62,648 bases of DNA from Candidatus Sulfuritelmatomonas gaucii (GTDB lineage Bacteria > Acidobacteriota > Terriglobia > Terriglobales > Acidobacteriaceae), in the NCBI GenBank assembly GCA_900290245.1, contig OKRB01000089.1, positions 1 through 62,648 of the forward strand, read 5' to 3'. Every line of letters begins with the position of its first letter. Positions within the stretch are counted from its first letter, which is position 1. Below are positions 53,013 through 61,456 of this stretch, piece after piece. Below the pieces are notes generated by a model. It was not told the DNA's origin and searched no databases. It worked only from the letters and a program-made list of their open reading frames with translations. Made by a program: the position numbers and the translations under genes.

Positions 53013-54034
53013 GCAGTGACCTCCGCCAGCCGCACCGGCCTGTGCTCGGCGTACGACTTGCGCGCCGCCAGCGCCATCACCACCGGTACGCGGCTGTCTG
53101 CGCCGGTCACCGGGATCGGCTTACCCTCCAGCACTGCCTCAACAAACTGCTGCAGCTCCAGCGCAAAACTTTCTGTGTACCTTTGCATAAAGAAATTCAA
53201 GGGTAGATCAGTGTAAACGGATTTCTCGCCGCTGACTACAACTTGATTGGGATAACGGTTTTCGCTGGCGATTTTGCCCTTGCTGCCCAGGATCTCAACC
53301 CTCTGGTCGTACCCGAACACCGCTTTGCGGCTGTTGTCGATGGTGCCGATTGCCCCGCTCTGGAAGTGCAGCACCACCAGAGCCGTGTCCAGATCCCCCT
53401 CGCCCTTGAACGCCGGATCGATCAACACTCCGCCCGACGCGTAAACTTCTTCCACTTCTTCGCCCATCAGGTAGCGCGCCATGTCGAAGTCATGAATCAT
53501 CATGTCGAGAAATATTCCGCCCGAAGGCCGCAGATACGAGATGGGCGGCGGCGCCGGATCGCGGCTGATGATATGGATCAGGCTTGGCTTGCCGATCTCC
53601 CCGCTCGCCACCGCCTGCCGCACGCGCATGAAGTTCGAATCGAACCGCCGATTGAACCCCACTTGCAGGCGCACGCCGGCTTTATCCACTGCGGCAAGCG
53701 AGCTGTCGATCTTTTCCAAGCTCAGCGATACCGGCTTCTCGCAAAAGATGTGTTTGCCCGCCTGCGCGGCCTTCACAATCAAATCGGCGTGGGTGTCGGT
53801 CGAGGTGCAGATCAGGACCGCGTCAATCCTCTTGTCGGCAAAAATCTCTTCTGCCGACGCCGCCACCTTGGGAATGTTGCAGCGCGTGGCAACTGCCTGC
53901 GCAGCCTCGCGATTCAAATCCGCGATCGCCAGAATCTCTGCTTCAGGCAGGCGAAAGGCCAGCGTCTCCGCGTGCACGGGGCCAATTCGTCCCGCACCAA
54001 GAATTCCAAAATGAAGTTTTTTTCCGCCCATCAA
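53009..54034 (-). CDS. iolG: Inositol 2-dehydrogenase (Gfo/Idh/MocA family)
   Basis: This 341-aa NAD-dependent dehydrogenase has the Rossmann loop FGILGAGRIGPVHAETLA, the family motif KHIFCEKPVSLSLE (catalytic Lys in EKP) and the C-domain GGIFLDMMIHDFDMARYLMG with the active Asp/His pair. It converts myo-inositol to 2-keto-inositol. The call rests on family motifs and on iolE, iolA, iolD and iolB upstream. The start is at 54034 (MMGG), with an ATG one codon later. The stop is coupled to the 33-aa ORF. Confidence 0.9.
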   Translation of the reverse strand: MMGGKKLHFGILGAGRIGPVHAETLAFRLPEAEILAIADLNREAAQAVATRCNIPKVAASAEEIFADKRIDAVLICTSTDTHADLIVKAAQAGKHIFCEKPVSLSLEKIDSSLAAVDKAGVRLQVGFNRRFDSNFMRVRQAVASGEIGKPSLIHIISRDPAPPPISYLRPSGGIFLDMMIHDFDMARYLMGEEVEEVYASGGVLIDPAFKGEGDLDTALVVLHFQSGAIGTIDNSRKAVFGYDQRVEILGSKGKIASENRYPNQVVVSGEKSVYTDLPLNFFMQRYTESFALELQQFVEAVLEGKPIPVTGADSRVPVVMALAARKSYAEHRPVRLAEVTA

Positions 54035-54082
54035 AGTAGAGCTCCTAATGTCTTAATTCAGAAATCTGTTGGACAAATAATC

Positions 54083-54143
54083 TGTCATCCTGAGCGAGAT
54101 TTGGCCGTATTTCGGCCAAATGGAGGCAAAGGATCCGCGGTTG
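54083..54143. repeat. Dispersed hairpin repeat, TGTCATCCTGA family, copy 2
   Basis: The left flank TGTCATCCTGAGCGAG and right flank AAGGATCCGCGGTTG surround an inverted repeat with arms ATTTGGCCG (54099-54107) and CGGCCAAAT (54113-54121). The flanks match copies 1 and 3, but the arms are unrelated to theirs. Confidence 0.8.
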
Positions 54144-54238
54144 TTTTTCAACCAACTTTCGACTCCTCACACCGGCTTCTAGCTGTTAGCCCCGAGCTTT
54201 TTCTCGCTCAGCCCCTGTTGTAGTGCGCCCATGCAAAG

Positions 54239-54273
54239 GCTAGGAGCTAGAAGCTAGCAGCTAGAAGCTGCTG
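54239..54273. repeat. 7-bp tandem array abutting iolE stop codon
   Basis: Units GCTAGGA, GCTAGAA, GCTAGCA, GCTAGAA, GCTGCTG end at 54273. The iolE TAA begins at 54274. Confidence 0.8.
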
Positions 54274-55206
54274 TTACGCAAAATTCGCTTCAATCGACCG
54301 GATATACTCCCGATTTCGCGCAGCACTCTCCTTCGGCGTTCCCATGCCGGGCAAAATGTCCTGCTCCACCAGCACATATGCCTTGTAATCGCGGCGAGCG
54401 AGCCAACGCAGCAGGGCCGGGAAATCCACGCACCCTCTACCCAGCTCGGGGTAGAGGCCGTTGCGCATAGCCGTGAAGTAATCCCACTCGTTCTCTCGGC
54501 TGCGGCGCGCCACGTTCGGCTCCAGGTCCTTCATGTGGATGTACCAGGTGCGCTCCTTGAAGCGATTCAGCGCAGCCACCAGGTCCACCTCTTCGGCGCC
54601 CGTTCCGTGGATGTAATGGCCGGTGTCGAACACCAGGCCCAGCAGCTCCGGGTTGGTCATGTCGAGCAGAGTGGCGATCTCGTCCGGCGTCTCCACGTAG
54701 CCAGCGCAGTGGTGATGAAACACCGTACGCAATCCTGTCTCGTCAAACACCGCCTCGGCAATCCTGTCTGCTCCGCCGGCGAACGTCTTCCACTGGTCCT
54801 TGCTGAGTCCGATACTCGGCGTCACACATCCTGCGTGCTTCGTGCGCACTGGATCGGTGCCGTTATCGTCGGCCAGCACCAGGAATGGCGCTTGCGTCGT
54901 CGCCACCGCAGCAATCAGCTTTGCCGTCTTCACCGCTCTTGCCGTCCCCTCCGCTTGCGCCGCCTGATTTTTCATCGCCACCGGCACAAACGCTCCCAGC
55001 ATTACCACGTCGTTGCGCCGCGCCAGTTCTTCACTCAATTGCACTGGATCGGTCGGCATGTAGCCCCAGTCACCCAGCTCCGTTCCCGTGTATCCCGTCT
55101 CCACCAGCTCGTCCAGCATCTGATGAAACGGAATCCCCTTGCTTTGATCCTGATGCTCCAGCGTGCCCCAGGAGCAGGGCGCATTCCCTACCAACAGTTC
55201 TTTCAT
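54274..55206 (-). CDS. iolE: Inosose dehydratase-like sugar phosphate isomerase/epimerase family protein
   Basis: This 310-aa AP-endonuclease-2-type TIM barrel has the N-terminal NAPCSWGTLEHQDQ, the metal-site blocks TVFHHHCAGYVETPDEI, LVFDTGHYIHG, WYIHMKDL and the last Glu in VEQDILPGMG. IolE removes water from 2-keto-inositol to give the trione; family members also include IolI/IolH epimerases, so the IolE name is by context. The ATG at 55206 has AAGGAGAT-like spacing. It lies between iolA and iolG, separated by tandem arrays. Confidence 0.85.
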   Translation of the reverse strand: MKELLVGNAPCSWGTLEHQDQSKGIPFHQMLDELVETGYTGTELGDWGYMPTDPVQLSEELARRNDVVMLGAFVPVAMKNQAAQAEGTARAVKTAKLIAAVATTQAPFLVLADDNGTDPVRTKHAGCVTPSIGLSKDQWKTFAGGADRIAEAVFDETGLRTVFHHHCAGYVETPDEIATLLDMTNPELLGLVFDTGHYIHGTGAEEVDLVAALNRFKERTWYIHMKDLEPNVARRSRENEWDYFTAMRNGLYPELGRGCVDFPALLRWLARRDYKAYVLVEQDILPGMGTPKESAARNREYIRSIEANFA

Positions 55207-55265
55207 ACGATCTCCTTGCCGTCCCGCGGATTTCTCAGCCTTCTCGCCTCGTTTTTGGTTGATGC

Positions 55266-55279
55266 TTTACACGTGTGCA
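55266..55279. promoter_or_regulatory. Candidate LacI-type operator, copy 3 (iolE)
   Basis: TTTACACGTGTGCA matches the full palindrome TGCACACGTGTGCA in 12 of 14 positions. It lies 60 bp upstream of the iolE start. Confidence 0.5.
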
Positions 55280-55292
55280 CGCAAAGAAAAAA

Positions 55293-55320
55293 GCTGACAG
55301 CAGATAGCTGAAAGCTGTCT
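55293..55320. repeat. 7-bp tandem array abutting iolA stop codon
   Basis: Units GCTGACA, GCAGATA, GCTGAAA, GCTGTCT end at 55320; the iolA TGA begins at 55321. Confidence 0.75.
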
Positions 55321-56790
55321 TCAAAACTTCCGGCTCCACTCTTTCGGCCACCGTTCCACTACCACTTTGGTTTGGGTAAAGAATTCCACCGCATGATGCG
55401 CCTGCGCGTGCAGGTCGCCAAAGAAACTGTCTCCCCACCCGCTGAACGGGAAGGTCGACATCGGCGCTGCAACGCCCACGTTGATTCCCACGTTGCCTGC
55501 GTTTACTTCATAGCGAAAGCGCCGTGCGTTCGCGCCATCGGTGGTGAAGATGCAGGCCATATTGCCGTAGCTGCGCCCGTTCACCAGTGCGATGGCCTCT
55601 TCAATAGTCTGCGCATGCATCAGGCTCAGCACCGGCCCGAAGATTTCCGTCCTCGCCGCCTCGGAATCCGGCGCAACATCTTCGAGCACGGTGGGCAGTA
55701 CAAAATAACCATCCTCGTAGCCGTCCACTTTCTTTCCGCGCCCATCCACCACCACGCGCGCCCCGGCCTGCTCGCCCTTGGCAATCAGCCCTTCAATCCG
55801 CGTCTTGCTCTCGGCCGAAATCACGGGCCCCATCTCGATGCCCGGCAACGCGCCATAGCCCGTCTTCCGGCCCTTCGCCGCTGCAGCAATCCGCTCAGTG
55901 ACAGCCGCCCGCGCTCCGCCTACCGTGATTGCCACAGAAGCAGCCAGGCAGCGCTGTCCCGCGCAGCCAAACGCCGAATCGGCAAGAATCCGCGTCGTCA
56001 TCTCCATGTCCGCATCGGGCATAATCACCACTGGATTTTTCGCGCCGCCCTGGCATTGCGCGCGCTTGCCATTCGCCGCGGCACGGCTGTAAATATACTT
56101 CGCCGTTGGCGTCGAGCCCACAAAGCTCACTGCCTTGATTCCCGGATGATCCAGGATCGCATTCACCGTATCGCGGCCGCCGTTCACAAGCTGCATCACG
56201 CCCGGCGGAAAGCCCGCAGCTTGAATGAGACTGAAGATCTTCTGCGACGTGATGGGTACACGCTCCGACGGCTTCAGCAGAAAGCAATTCCCTGCCGCCA
56301 CCGCGTAGGGAAAGAACCAGAACGCAATCATGCCCGGAAAATTGAATGGAACAATCGCCGCCACCACTCCCAGCGGCTGCCGGATCATGTGCTCGTCAAT
56401 GCCCGTCGCAATATCCTCGCAGTTCGTGCCCTGCATCAGCATCGGCATCGCGCTGGCAGTTTCCACGTTCTCCACCGCGCGAAGAATCTCACCTTTGCTC
56501 TCGGCCAGCGTTTTGCCGCACTCGTCGGTGATGGAGAGCGCCAACTCGTCGCGATGCTGTTCGAGCAAAGTCTTCAATCTGAAGAGCGGCTGAATCCGTT
56601 CAACGACGGGCGTGCGCCGCCAATCCAAAAACGCCCGCTGCGCCACTTCGACCGCCGCGTTCACATCGGTCGCAGTCGACAGGGGAACCTCCGCCAGCAC
56701 CTTCGCCGATGCCGGATTGATCACGTTCAGCGCTTCGCTGCCGCTCGATGCGCGCCACGTGTTTTCAATAAAATTCTGCAACCGCTCCAT
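55321..56790 (-). CDS. iolA: CoA-acylating (methyl)malonate-semialdehyde dehydrogenase
   Basis: This 489-aa aldehyde dehydrogenase has the catalytic Cys in [15 protein letters not shown], the [18 protein letters not shown] block, [12 protein letters not shown] and [15 protein letters not shown], typical of MmsA/IolA. These enzymes convert malonate or methylmalonate semialdehyde to acetyl-CoA or propionyl-CoA without needing a separate CoA ligase. In this cluster malonate semialdehyde from inositol is the likely substrate; propionyl-CoA from the alternative substrate would feed the adjacent methylmalonyl-CoA operon. The ATG at 56790 has AAAGGAGA upstream. Confidence 0.94.
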   Translation of the reverse strand: MERLQNFIENTWRASSGSEALNVINPASAKVLAEVPLSTATDVNAAVEVAQRAFLDWRRTPVVERIQPLFRLKTLLEQHRDELALSITDECGKTLAESKGEILRAVENVETASAMPMLMQGTNCEDIATGIDEHMIRQPLGVVAAIVPFNFPGMIAFWFFPYAVAAGNCFLLKPSERVPITSQKIFSLIQAAGFPPGVMQLVNGGRDTVNAILDHPGIKAVSFVGSTPTAKYIYSRAAANGKRAQCQGGAKNPVVIMPDADMEMTTRILADSAFGCAGQRCLAASVAITVGGARAAVTERIAAAAKGRKTGYGALPGIEMGPVISAESKTRIEGLIAKGEQAGARVVVDGRGKKVDGYEDGYFVLPTVLEDVAPDSEAARTEIFGPVLSLMHAQTIEEAIALVNGRSYGNMACIFTTDGANARRFRYEVNAGNVGINVGVAAPMSTFPFSGWGDSFFGDLHAQAHHAVEFFTQTKVVVERWPKEWSRKF

Positions 56791-56851
56791 CGTCTCTTCT
56801 CCTTTAAGTCTCCAGCCGGCGTCTAGCTCGCCGCGGATCACGCGCCAACGT

Positions 56852-56929
56852 GCTGATTCGCTGACTTGCTGACTCGCTGACTTGCTAATCTAACTCCGCT
56901 AACCCCGCGAACTCCGCTAGCTCCGCTGT
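56852..56929. repeat. Composite 8-bp and 9-bp tandem arrays at iolD stop codon
   Basis: An 8-bp array (56852-56891: GCTGATTC, GCTGACTT, GCTGACTC, GCTGACTT, GCTAATCT) is followed by a 9-bp array (56894-56929: CTCCGCTAA, CCCCGCGAA, CTCCGCTAG, CTCCGCTGT). It ends 2 nt before the iolD stop at 56932. Confidence 0.8.
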
Positions 56930-56931
56930 CG

Positions 56932-58809
56932 TCACAGATGTTGGCGCTCGCGCTTGCGCGCCTCTTCATATTGGGCGCGCGCCTCGCGCACGCTCTTCAT
57001 CTCCGACACTTCCGCCACCGCAACATCCCACCACGACTCATACCCCGGCACGCCAACCGATGTATCCGTCTCCACCACGATCACTGTGGTTCGATCCATC
57101 GCCTTGGCTTCCTCGAGCGCTTTCTTCAACTCGCTCAGATTTGCCGCCTTGATGGTATGCGCACCCAGGCTGCGCGCATTGGCCGCAAAATCCACCGCAA
57201 CCGGCTCGCCATCCAACTGCCCGCTCTTCGCATCGCGCTTGCGATAGCGCGTTCCGAATCCCTCCTGGCCCAGCGAGCGGCTCAGGCTCCCGATGCTCGC
57301 AAACCCGTGATTGTCCACGAGCACGATGATGATCTTCACGCCTTCCTGCACCGAGGTCGCAATCTCCGCCGGCATCATCAGGTATGTGCCGTCACCGAGA
57401 AAAACAAACACCTCGCGGCTCGGATCGGCCATCTTGGCGCCCATCGCCCCGGGAATCTCATACCCCATGCAGGAATAGCCGTACTCCATGTGATAGCCAT
57501 TGGGAGTGCGCGTGCGCCACAGTTTGTGCAGGTCGCCGGGATGGCTGCCGGCCGCCGAAACCAGCACATCGCACGGCCCCGATGCTTCGCACATCGCACC
57601 AATAACCTCGCTTTGCGCCGGCTTGCCCGCCTGACCCAAATCCTCCCGCTTCAAGTGGAACAGCCGCTCGACCTCCGCGTCCCACTTCGCCTTCAAATCC
57701 GCGACTTCCGCCGCATACGCTGTGCTCACCTTGTATCCCGCGAGCGCCGCGCCGAGTTGGTCCAAAGCAACGCGCGCGTCCGCCACCACTGGAATCGCGC
57801 CCACCTTGTACGCATCGAACTCCGCGGTGTTGATGTTCACAAATTTTACTTGGGGATTCTGGAACGCCGTCATCGACGCTGATGTGAAATCGGAGTAGCG
57901 TGTCCCGATCCCGATCACAAGATCAGCAGCATTCGCCAGCCGATTGGCCGCGAGCGATCCCGTTGCGCCGATCGCGCCCACCACAAGCGGATAGTCCCAC
58001 GCCAGCGCGCCTTTGCCGGCCTGCGTTTCCGCGACAGGAATCCCAGTTGCTTTTACGAATTCCGCTAGCGCCGGCGAAGCTTCGCTCATCAGCACGCCGC
58101 CGCCTGCCACGATCAATGGCCGCTTCGCCGCGCGAACCGCCGAAACCGCCCGCTCCAGTGAAACCCGGTCCGCCTCACCGCGCCGGATCAGCCAAATCCG
58201 TTTTGCGAAAAGCTCTTCGGGATAGTCATACGCTTCGGCCTGCACATCCTGCGGCAGCGCCAGCGTCACCGCCCCGCAATCGGAAGGCGAGGTCAGCACC
58301 CGCATCGCCTCGGGCAACGACGTGATGAGCTGTTCGGGCCTGTAGATGCGGTCCCAATAGCGCGAAACCGGCTTGAAGCAATCGTTCACTCCGATGTCTT
58401 GCGTGGCCGGCGACTCCAGCTGCTGCAGCACCGGCGCCACGTTGCGCCGCGCGAAAATGTCGCCGGGCAGCAGCAGCACCGGCAATCGGTTGATAGTCGC
58501 CAGCGCCGCACCCGTAATCATGTTGGTCGCGCCCGGCCCGATCGACGATGTGCACGCAAAGGTCCGCAGGCGGTTCGAGGCTTTGGCGAATCCGGTCGCC
58601 ATATGCACGCCTGCCTGCTCGTTGCGCACCAGGATGTAAGGAAAATCGGGATTCTGCTGAAGCGCCTGCCCAATCCCGGCCACGTTGCCGTGCCCGAAGA
58701 TTCCAACCATACCTGCGAAGAATGCGTGCTCGCGGCCGTCCCGCTCCACGTATTGCTGCTTCAGGAACTGGATCAAAGCCTGCGCCATCGTCATGCGCCG
58801 CATCTTCAT
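56932..58809 (-). CDS. iolD: 3D-(3,5/4)-trihydroxycyclohexane-1,2-dione hydrolase
   Basis: This 625-aa ThDP-dependent enzyme opens the inositol ring after IolE. The N-terminal PYR domain has GMVGIFGHGNVAGIGQAL and VRNEQAGVHMATGFAKA (catalytic Glu). A middle DHS domain contains VVGAIGATGSLAANRLA. The PP domain contains EVFVFLGDGTYLMMPAEI and the Mg/ThDP motif GDGTYLMM continuing to VDNHGFASIG. Length matches IolD. It ends with a composite tandem array at the stop codon. iolB precedes it by 58 bp. Confidence 0.95.
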   Translation of the reverse strand: MKMRRMTMAQALIQFLKQQYVERDGREHAFFAGMVGIFGHGNVAGIGQALQQNPDFPYILVRNEQAGVHMATGFAKASNRLRTFACTSSIGPGATNMITGAALATINRLPVLLLPGDIFARRNVAPVLQQLESPATQDIGVNDCFKPVSRYWDRIYRPEQLITSLPEAMRVLTSPSDCGAVTLALPQDVQAEAYDYPEELFAKRIWLIRRGEADRVSLERAVSAVRAAKRPLIVAGGGVLMSEASPALAEFVKATGIPVAETQAGKGALAWDYPLVVGAIGATGSLAANRLANAADLVIGIGTRYSDFTSASMTAFQNPQVKFVNINTAEFDAYKVGAIPVVADARVALDQLGAALAGYKVSTAYAAEVADLKAKWDAEVERLFHLKREDLGQAGKPAQSEVIGAMCEASGPCDVLVSAAGSHPGDLHKLWRTRTPNGYHMEYGYSCMGYEIPGAMGAKMADPSREVFVFLGDGTYLMMPAEIATSVQEGVKIIIVLVDNHGFASIGSLSRSLGQEGFGTRYRKRDAKSGQLDGEPVAVDFAANARSLGAHTIKAANLSELKKALEEAKAMDRTTVIVVETDTSVGVPGYESWWDVAVAEVSEMKSVREARAQYEEARKRERQHL

Positions 58810-58846
58810 GCTGATTTCTCCCGCAGCCGGTATTCCCTGGCTTCTC

Positions 58847-58870
58847 GTTCCCTTGTTCCCGTGGTCCCTA
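58847..58870. repeat. 8-bp tandem array overlapping iolB stop codon
   Basis: Units GTTCCCTT, GTTCCCGT, GGTCCCTA with period 8; the last unit contains the iolB TAG (58868-58870). Confidence 0.7.
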
Positions 58871-59686
58871 CCTTCTCATCATCGGCAACCTCGGGTCCTT
58901 TTCTTTCCACTCAGTTCTCACCCACGCATGATTCGGGTCATCTGAGCACGCGAGCGATCGAGCCGACCCCGCAAGCGCGTTCAGATAATACACGTTGTAG
59001 CCATGCCCGGCCACCACAGGATGATAGCCTTCCGGCACCAGCACCAGCTCACCGTCGCGCACGGTCATCGTTTCGTCGATCCGCCCGTCTGCGGTGTAGA
59101 CCTTCTGGATCGCGAATCCCTCCGGCCCCTGGATCCGGTAGTAGTAAATCTCTTCGAGATCGACTTCGTCTGGAGGATTGTGCACATCATGCTTGTGTGG
59201 TGGATAGCTCGACCAGTTGCCGGCTGGTGTAAACACCTCCACTACGATCAGCCTCTGCGCCAGAAACGACGGCGGCAACATGGAGTTGATCTGTCGCGTC
59301 GCGTTGCCTCCCCCGCGAATCTCGATTCCCACCTTGTCCGGCGTAATCAATCGCGCCGGATATTCTTCTTCCGCCTTGCAATAGCAGAAAGCCAAATCGC
59401 ACCCATTCTCTGTCGTTACGGAGAAAGATGTGAAGATAGGTAGATACAGCGTGTAAGGCAACCCGTCAAAAACCGTGGCCCTCTTTCCAAACTTCAGCCA
59501 TTCGCCACGTGAGCTCGTGACCGAACAAATTCCTCCTAGTACAACAATCGCAAGCTCGGTGCGAGAGGTTTCACCGTAGTACGTTTGGCCGCGATCCAGC
59601 TTGCGCGTCTCAAAAGATAAAAACTCATATCCGAAGTCGTCGATCCGGTTGCGGAAGGCTTCGGGGCGGATTAGCAATTGACTCAT
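58868..59686 (-). CDS. iolB: 5-deoxy-glucuronate isomerase
   Basis: This 272-aa cupin-fold isomerase has IolB blocks GYEFLSFETRKLDRGQTY, a metal-site region NWSSYPPHKHD with the conserved HKH, EEIYYYRIQGPEGFAIQ and LVPEGYHPVVAGHGYNVYYLN. It converts 5-deoxy-glucuronate to 2-deoxy-5-keto-gluconate. It is the first gene of the minus-strand iol cluster, divergent from the transaldolase-like gene, with two TGCACACG-type palindromes in the shared gap. Confidence 0.94.
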   Translation of the reverse strand: MSQLLIRPEAFRNRIDDFGYEFLSFETRKLDRGQTYYGETSRTELAIVVLGGICSVTSSRGEWLKFGKRATVFDGLPYTLYLPIFTSFSVTTENGCDLAFCYCKAEEEYPARLITPDKVGIEIRGGGNATRQINSMLPPSFLAQRLIVVEVFTPAGNWSSYPPHKHDVHNPPDEVDLEEIYYYRIQGPEGFAIQKVYTADGRIDETMTVRDGELVLVPEGYHPVVAGHGYNVYYLNALAGSARSLACSDDPNHAWVRTEWKEKDPRLPMMRR

Positions 59687-59778
59687 CGATCGACCTCTTC
59701 TGGAGACGCCTTAAGTAGGAAAGGCGTCATGAAAGTTCCGGCCTGGATTGGGTCCGGACAAGAAGTAAAACAGGGCCC

Positions 59779-59796
59779 GATGCACACGTGTGCATC
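59779..59796. promoter_or_regulatory. Perfect 18-bp operator-like palindrome upstream of iolB
   Basis: GATGCACACGTGTGCATC is fully self-complementary. It lies 93 bp upstream of the iolB start and 268 bp before the divergent transaldolase-like gene. The CG-centred shape suits a LacI-family inositol regulator, but no regulator gene is in the window. Confidence 0.6.
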
Positions 59797-60033
59797 ACCT
59801 TCTAAATAATCTCCGATATGAATCTTTCTGTCAATGGGAAAGCGGTCTCTGGAACATTATTTTTTCGGTCCTCGAAAGAGAAGAAAAGACGAATCGAAAA
59901 CAGCGACCTTCCTCCCGCTTCAGTGTTCCGCGCTCAGGACATCGCCAACAAATCCGCGGTGATTTCGGACATGCGTTCGCCCCGATTCGCTGCCCGTCTT
60001 GACCTGCAACTTGCAGGGGTGTTAGGGTTTTTC

Positions 60034-60047
60034 TGCACACGTTTGCA
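60034..60047. promoter_or_regulatory. Second operator-like site upstream of transaldolase gene
   Basis: TGCACACGTTTGCA differs from the 59779 core at one position and lies 16 bp before the ATG at 60064, overlapping the probable leader. The rest of the 59687-60063 gap shows an A/T-rich stretch near 59800 that could be a promoter. Confidence 0.5.
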
Positions 60048-60063
60048 TCGCCCCGGAGGCTCC

Positions 60064-61164
60064 ATGGCTCCCATTGCTGCCGCGCTCCAGTTCAAAAGCC
60101 CGCTCCACAAAATGACGCAGACCACGCCAACCTGCCTGTGGAACGATTCGGCCTCCATCGAAGACCTCACTTATTCCATCGAGCACGGCGCCGTCGGAGC
60201 CACATGCAATCCCTCCATCGCCGTTTCCGTGCTCAAGAAAGAGATGGCTGTCTGGAAGCCACGCATCCTCGAGCTCGCCGCCGCCCACCCCGAGCTCAAC
60301 GAAGACGATCTCTCCTGGCGCATCGTCGAAGAAATCTCCGTCAACGCCGCCAGGCTTCTGCTGCCCATCTTCGAGCGCGAAAAAGGCCGTAACGGCCGCC
60401 TGTCGATTCAAACCGATCCCCGCAACTACCGCAATACTGACGCCATGCTGGCGCAGGCCATCCATTTCAGCCGGCTCGCGCCCAACATGATCGTCAAAAT
60501 CGCCGCCACGCGCGCAGGAATCCCCGCGATTGAAGAAGCCACTTACCGCGGCATCAGCATCAACGCCACCGTCAGCTTTACCCTCCCCCAGGCCATCGCC
60601 GTCGCTGAGGCCGTTGAGCGCGGCCTCAAGCGGCGCGAATCTGAAGGCGCCGATATTTCGTCCATGGGCCCCATCTGCACCCTCATGGTCGGCCGTCTCG
60701 ACGACTGGCTCAAGGTTCTCCACGACAAGCAAAACCTCTCGGTCGATCCCGGCTATCTCGAGTGGGCAGGCGTAGCCGTCTTCAAGAAGGCGTACAAAAT
60801 CTTTCGCGAGCGCGGCTACCGCGCACGCCTGCTTTCTGCCGCATTTCGCAATCACATGCACTGGAGCGAATTCATCGGCGGCGACGTCGTCATCTCACCC
60901 CCGTGCGCATGGCAAAAGCGCTATAACGAATCCGATATCGAAGTCATCTCGCGCATCGACACGCCCGTCGAGCCGCGCATCGTGGAAACGCTTCTCGCCA
61001 AGTTCCCAGACTTCAAGCGCGCCTACAACGAGAACGGCCTCACGCCTGAGGAATTCGACGCCTTCGGCTCCACGCGTCGCACCTTGCGCCAGTTCATCGC
61101 CGCTGTTGCAGAAATGAACGCCATCGTCCGCGACATCATCCTGCCGAATCCCGACACGGAGTAG
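60064..61164 (+). CDS. Transaldolase-family protein
   Basis: This 366-aa class I Schiff-base aldolase/transaldolase barrel has motif 1 LWNDSASIEDLTY ... TCNPSIAV (Asp28, Asn) and motif 2 NMIVKIAATRAGIPAIEEA, with the Schiff-base Lys145. Its C-terminus differs from canonical TalB, with HMHWSEFIGGDVVISPP and a helical tail. It is the divergent partner of the inositol cluster, while iolC and iolJ are absent. It may split the 2-deoxy-5-keto-gluconate-derived intermediate, or do a related transaldolase step. The ATG at 60064 follows CGGAGG; the open frame reaches further upstream, but that part overlaps the operator. Confidence 0.85.
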   Translation: MAPIAAALQFKSPLHKMTQTTPTCLWNDSASIEDLTYSIEHGAVGATCNPSIAVSVLKKEMAVWKPRILELAAAHPELNEDDLSWRIVEEISVNAARLLLPIFEREKGRNGRLSIQTDPRNYRNTDAMLAQAIHFSRLAPNMIVKIAATRAGIPAIEEATYRGISINATVSFTLPQAIAVAEAVERGLKRRESEGADISSMGPICTLMVGRLDDWLKVLHDKQNLSVDPGYLEWAGVAVFKKAYKIFRERGYRARLLSAAFRNHMHWSEFIGGDVVISPPCAWQKRYNESDIEVISRIDTPVEPRIVETLLAKFPDFKRAYNENGLTPEEFDAFGSTRRTLRQFIAAVAEMNAIVRDIILPNPDTE

Positions 61165-61295
61165 GCCGTCACGGCGCACGCTCACCGGCTATCTTCGGGT
61201 TTCACCTTTCAGACCGAATATTCGTCAAAGTTCCGTATTGCCGACCATCCACCAATCGTCTCGGATGAGTTGCGCTGCCATCTCTTCCACACGCT

Positions 61296-61339
61296 TGTCA
61301 TCCTGAACGGAGCGTAGCGCAGTGAAGGATCTGCGGTTG
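61296..61339. repeat. Dispersed hairpin repeat, TGTCATCCTGA family, copy 3 (short)
   Basis: The TGTCATCCTGA left flank and GAAGGATCTGCGGTTG right flank are directly joined by a short centre without the long arms of copies 1 and 2. Confidence 0.75.
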
Positions 61340-61456
61340 CCTTTCGCGCCGCCGTCCAACCAAATTTTGACTACTGCCGTGTTGCGACCACACAGGCCGG
61401 GCGAGAAATCAGGCATTTGCACCGCGATGTTTCGCACCACGAACTACCATTGCAGA

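Noticed and set aside
55372..56826. 484-aa open frame on the plus strand opposite iolA
   Set aside because: Arg/His-rich antisense frame of a clear ALDH gene; typical of high-GC antisense ORFs, with no signal peptide or motif.
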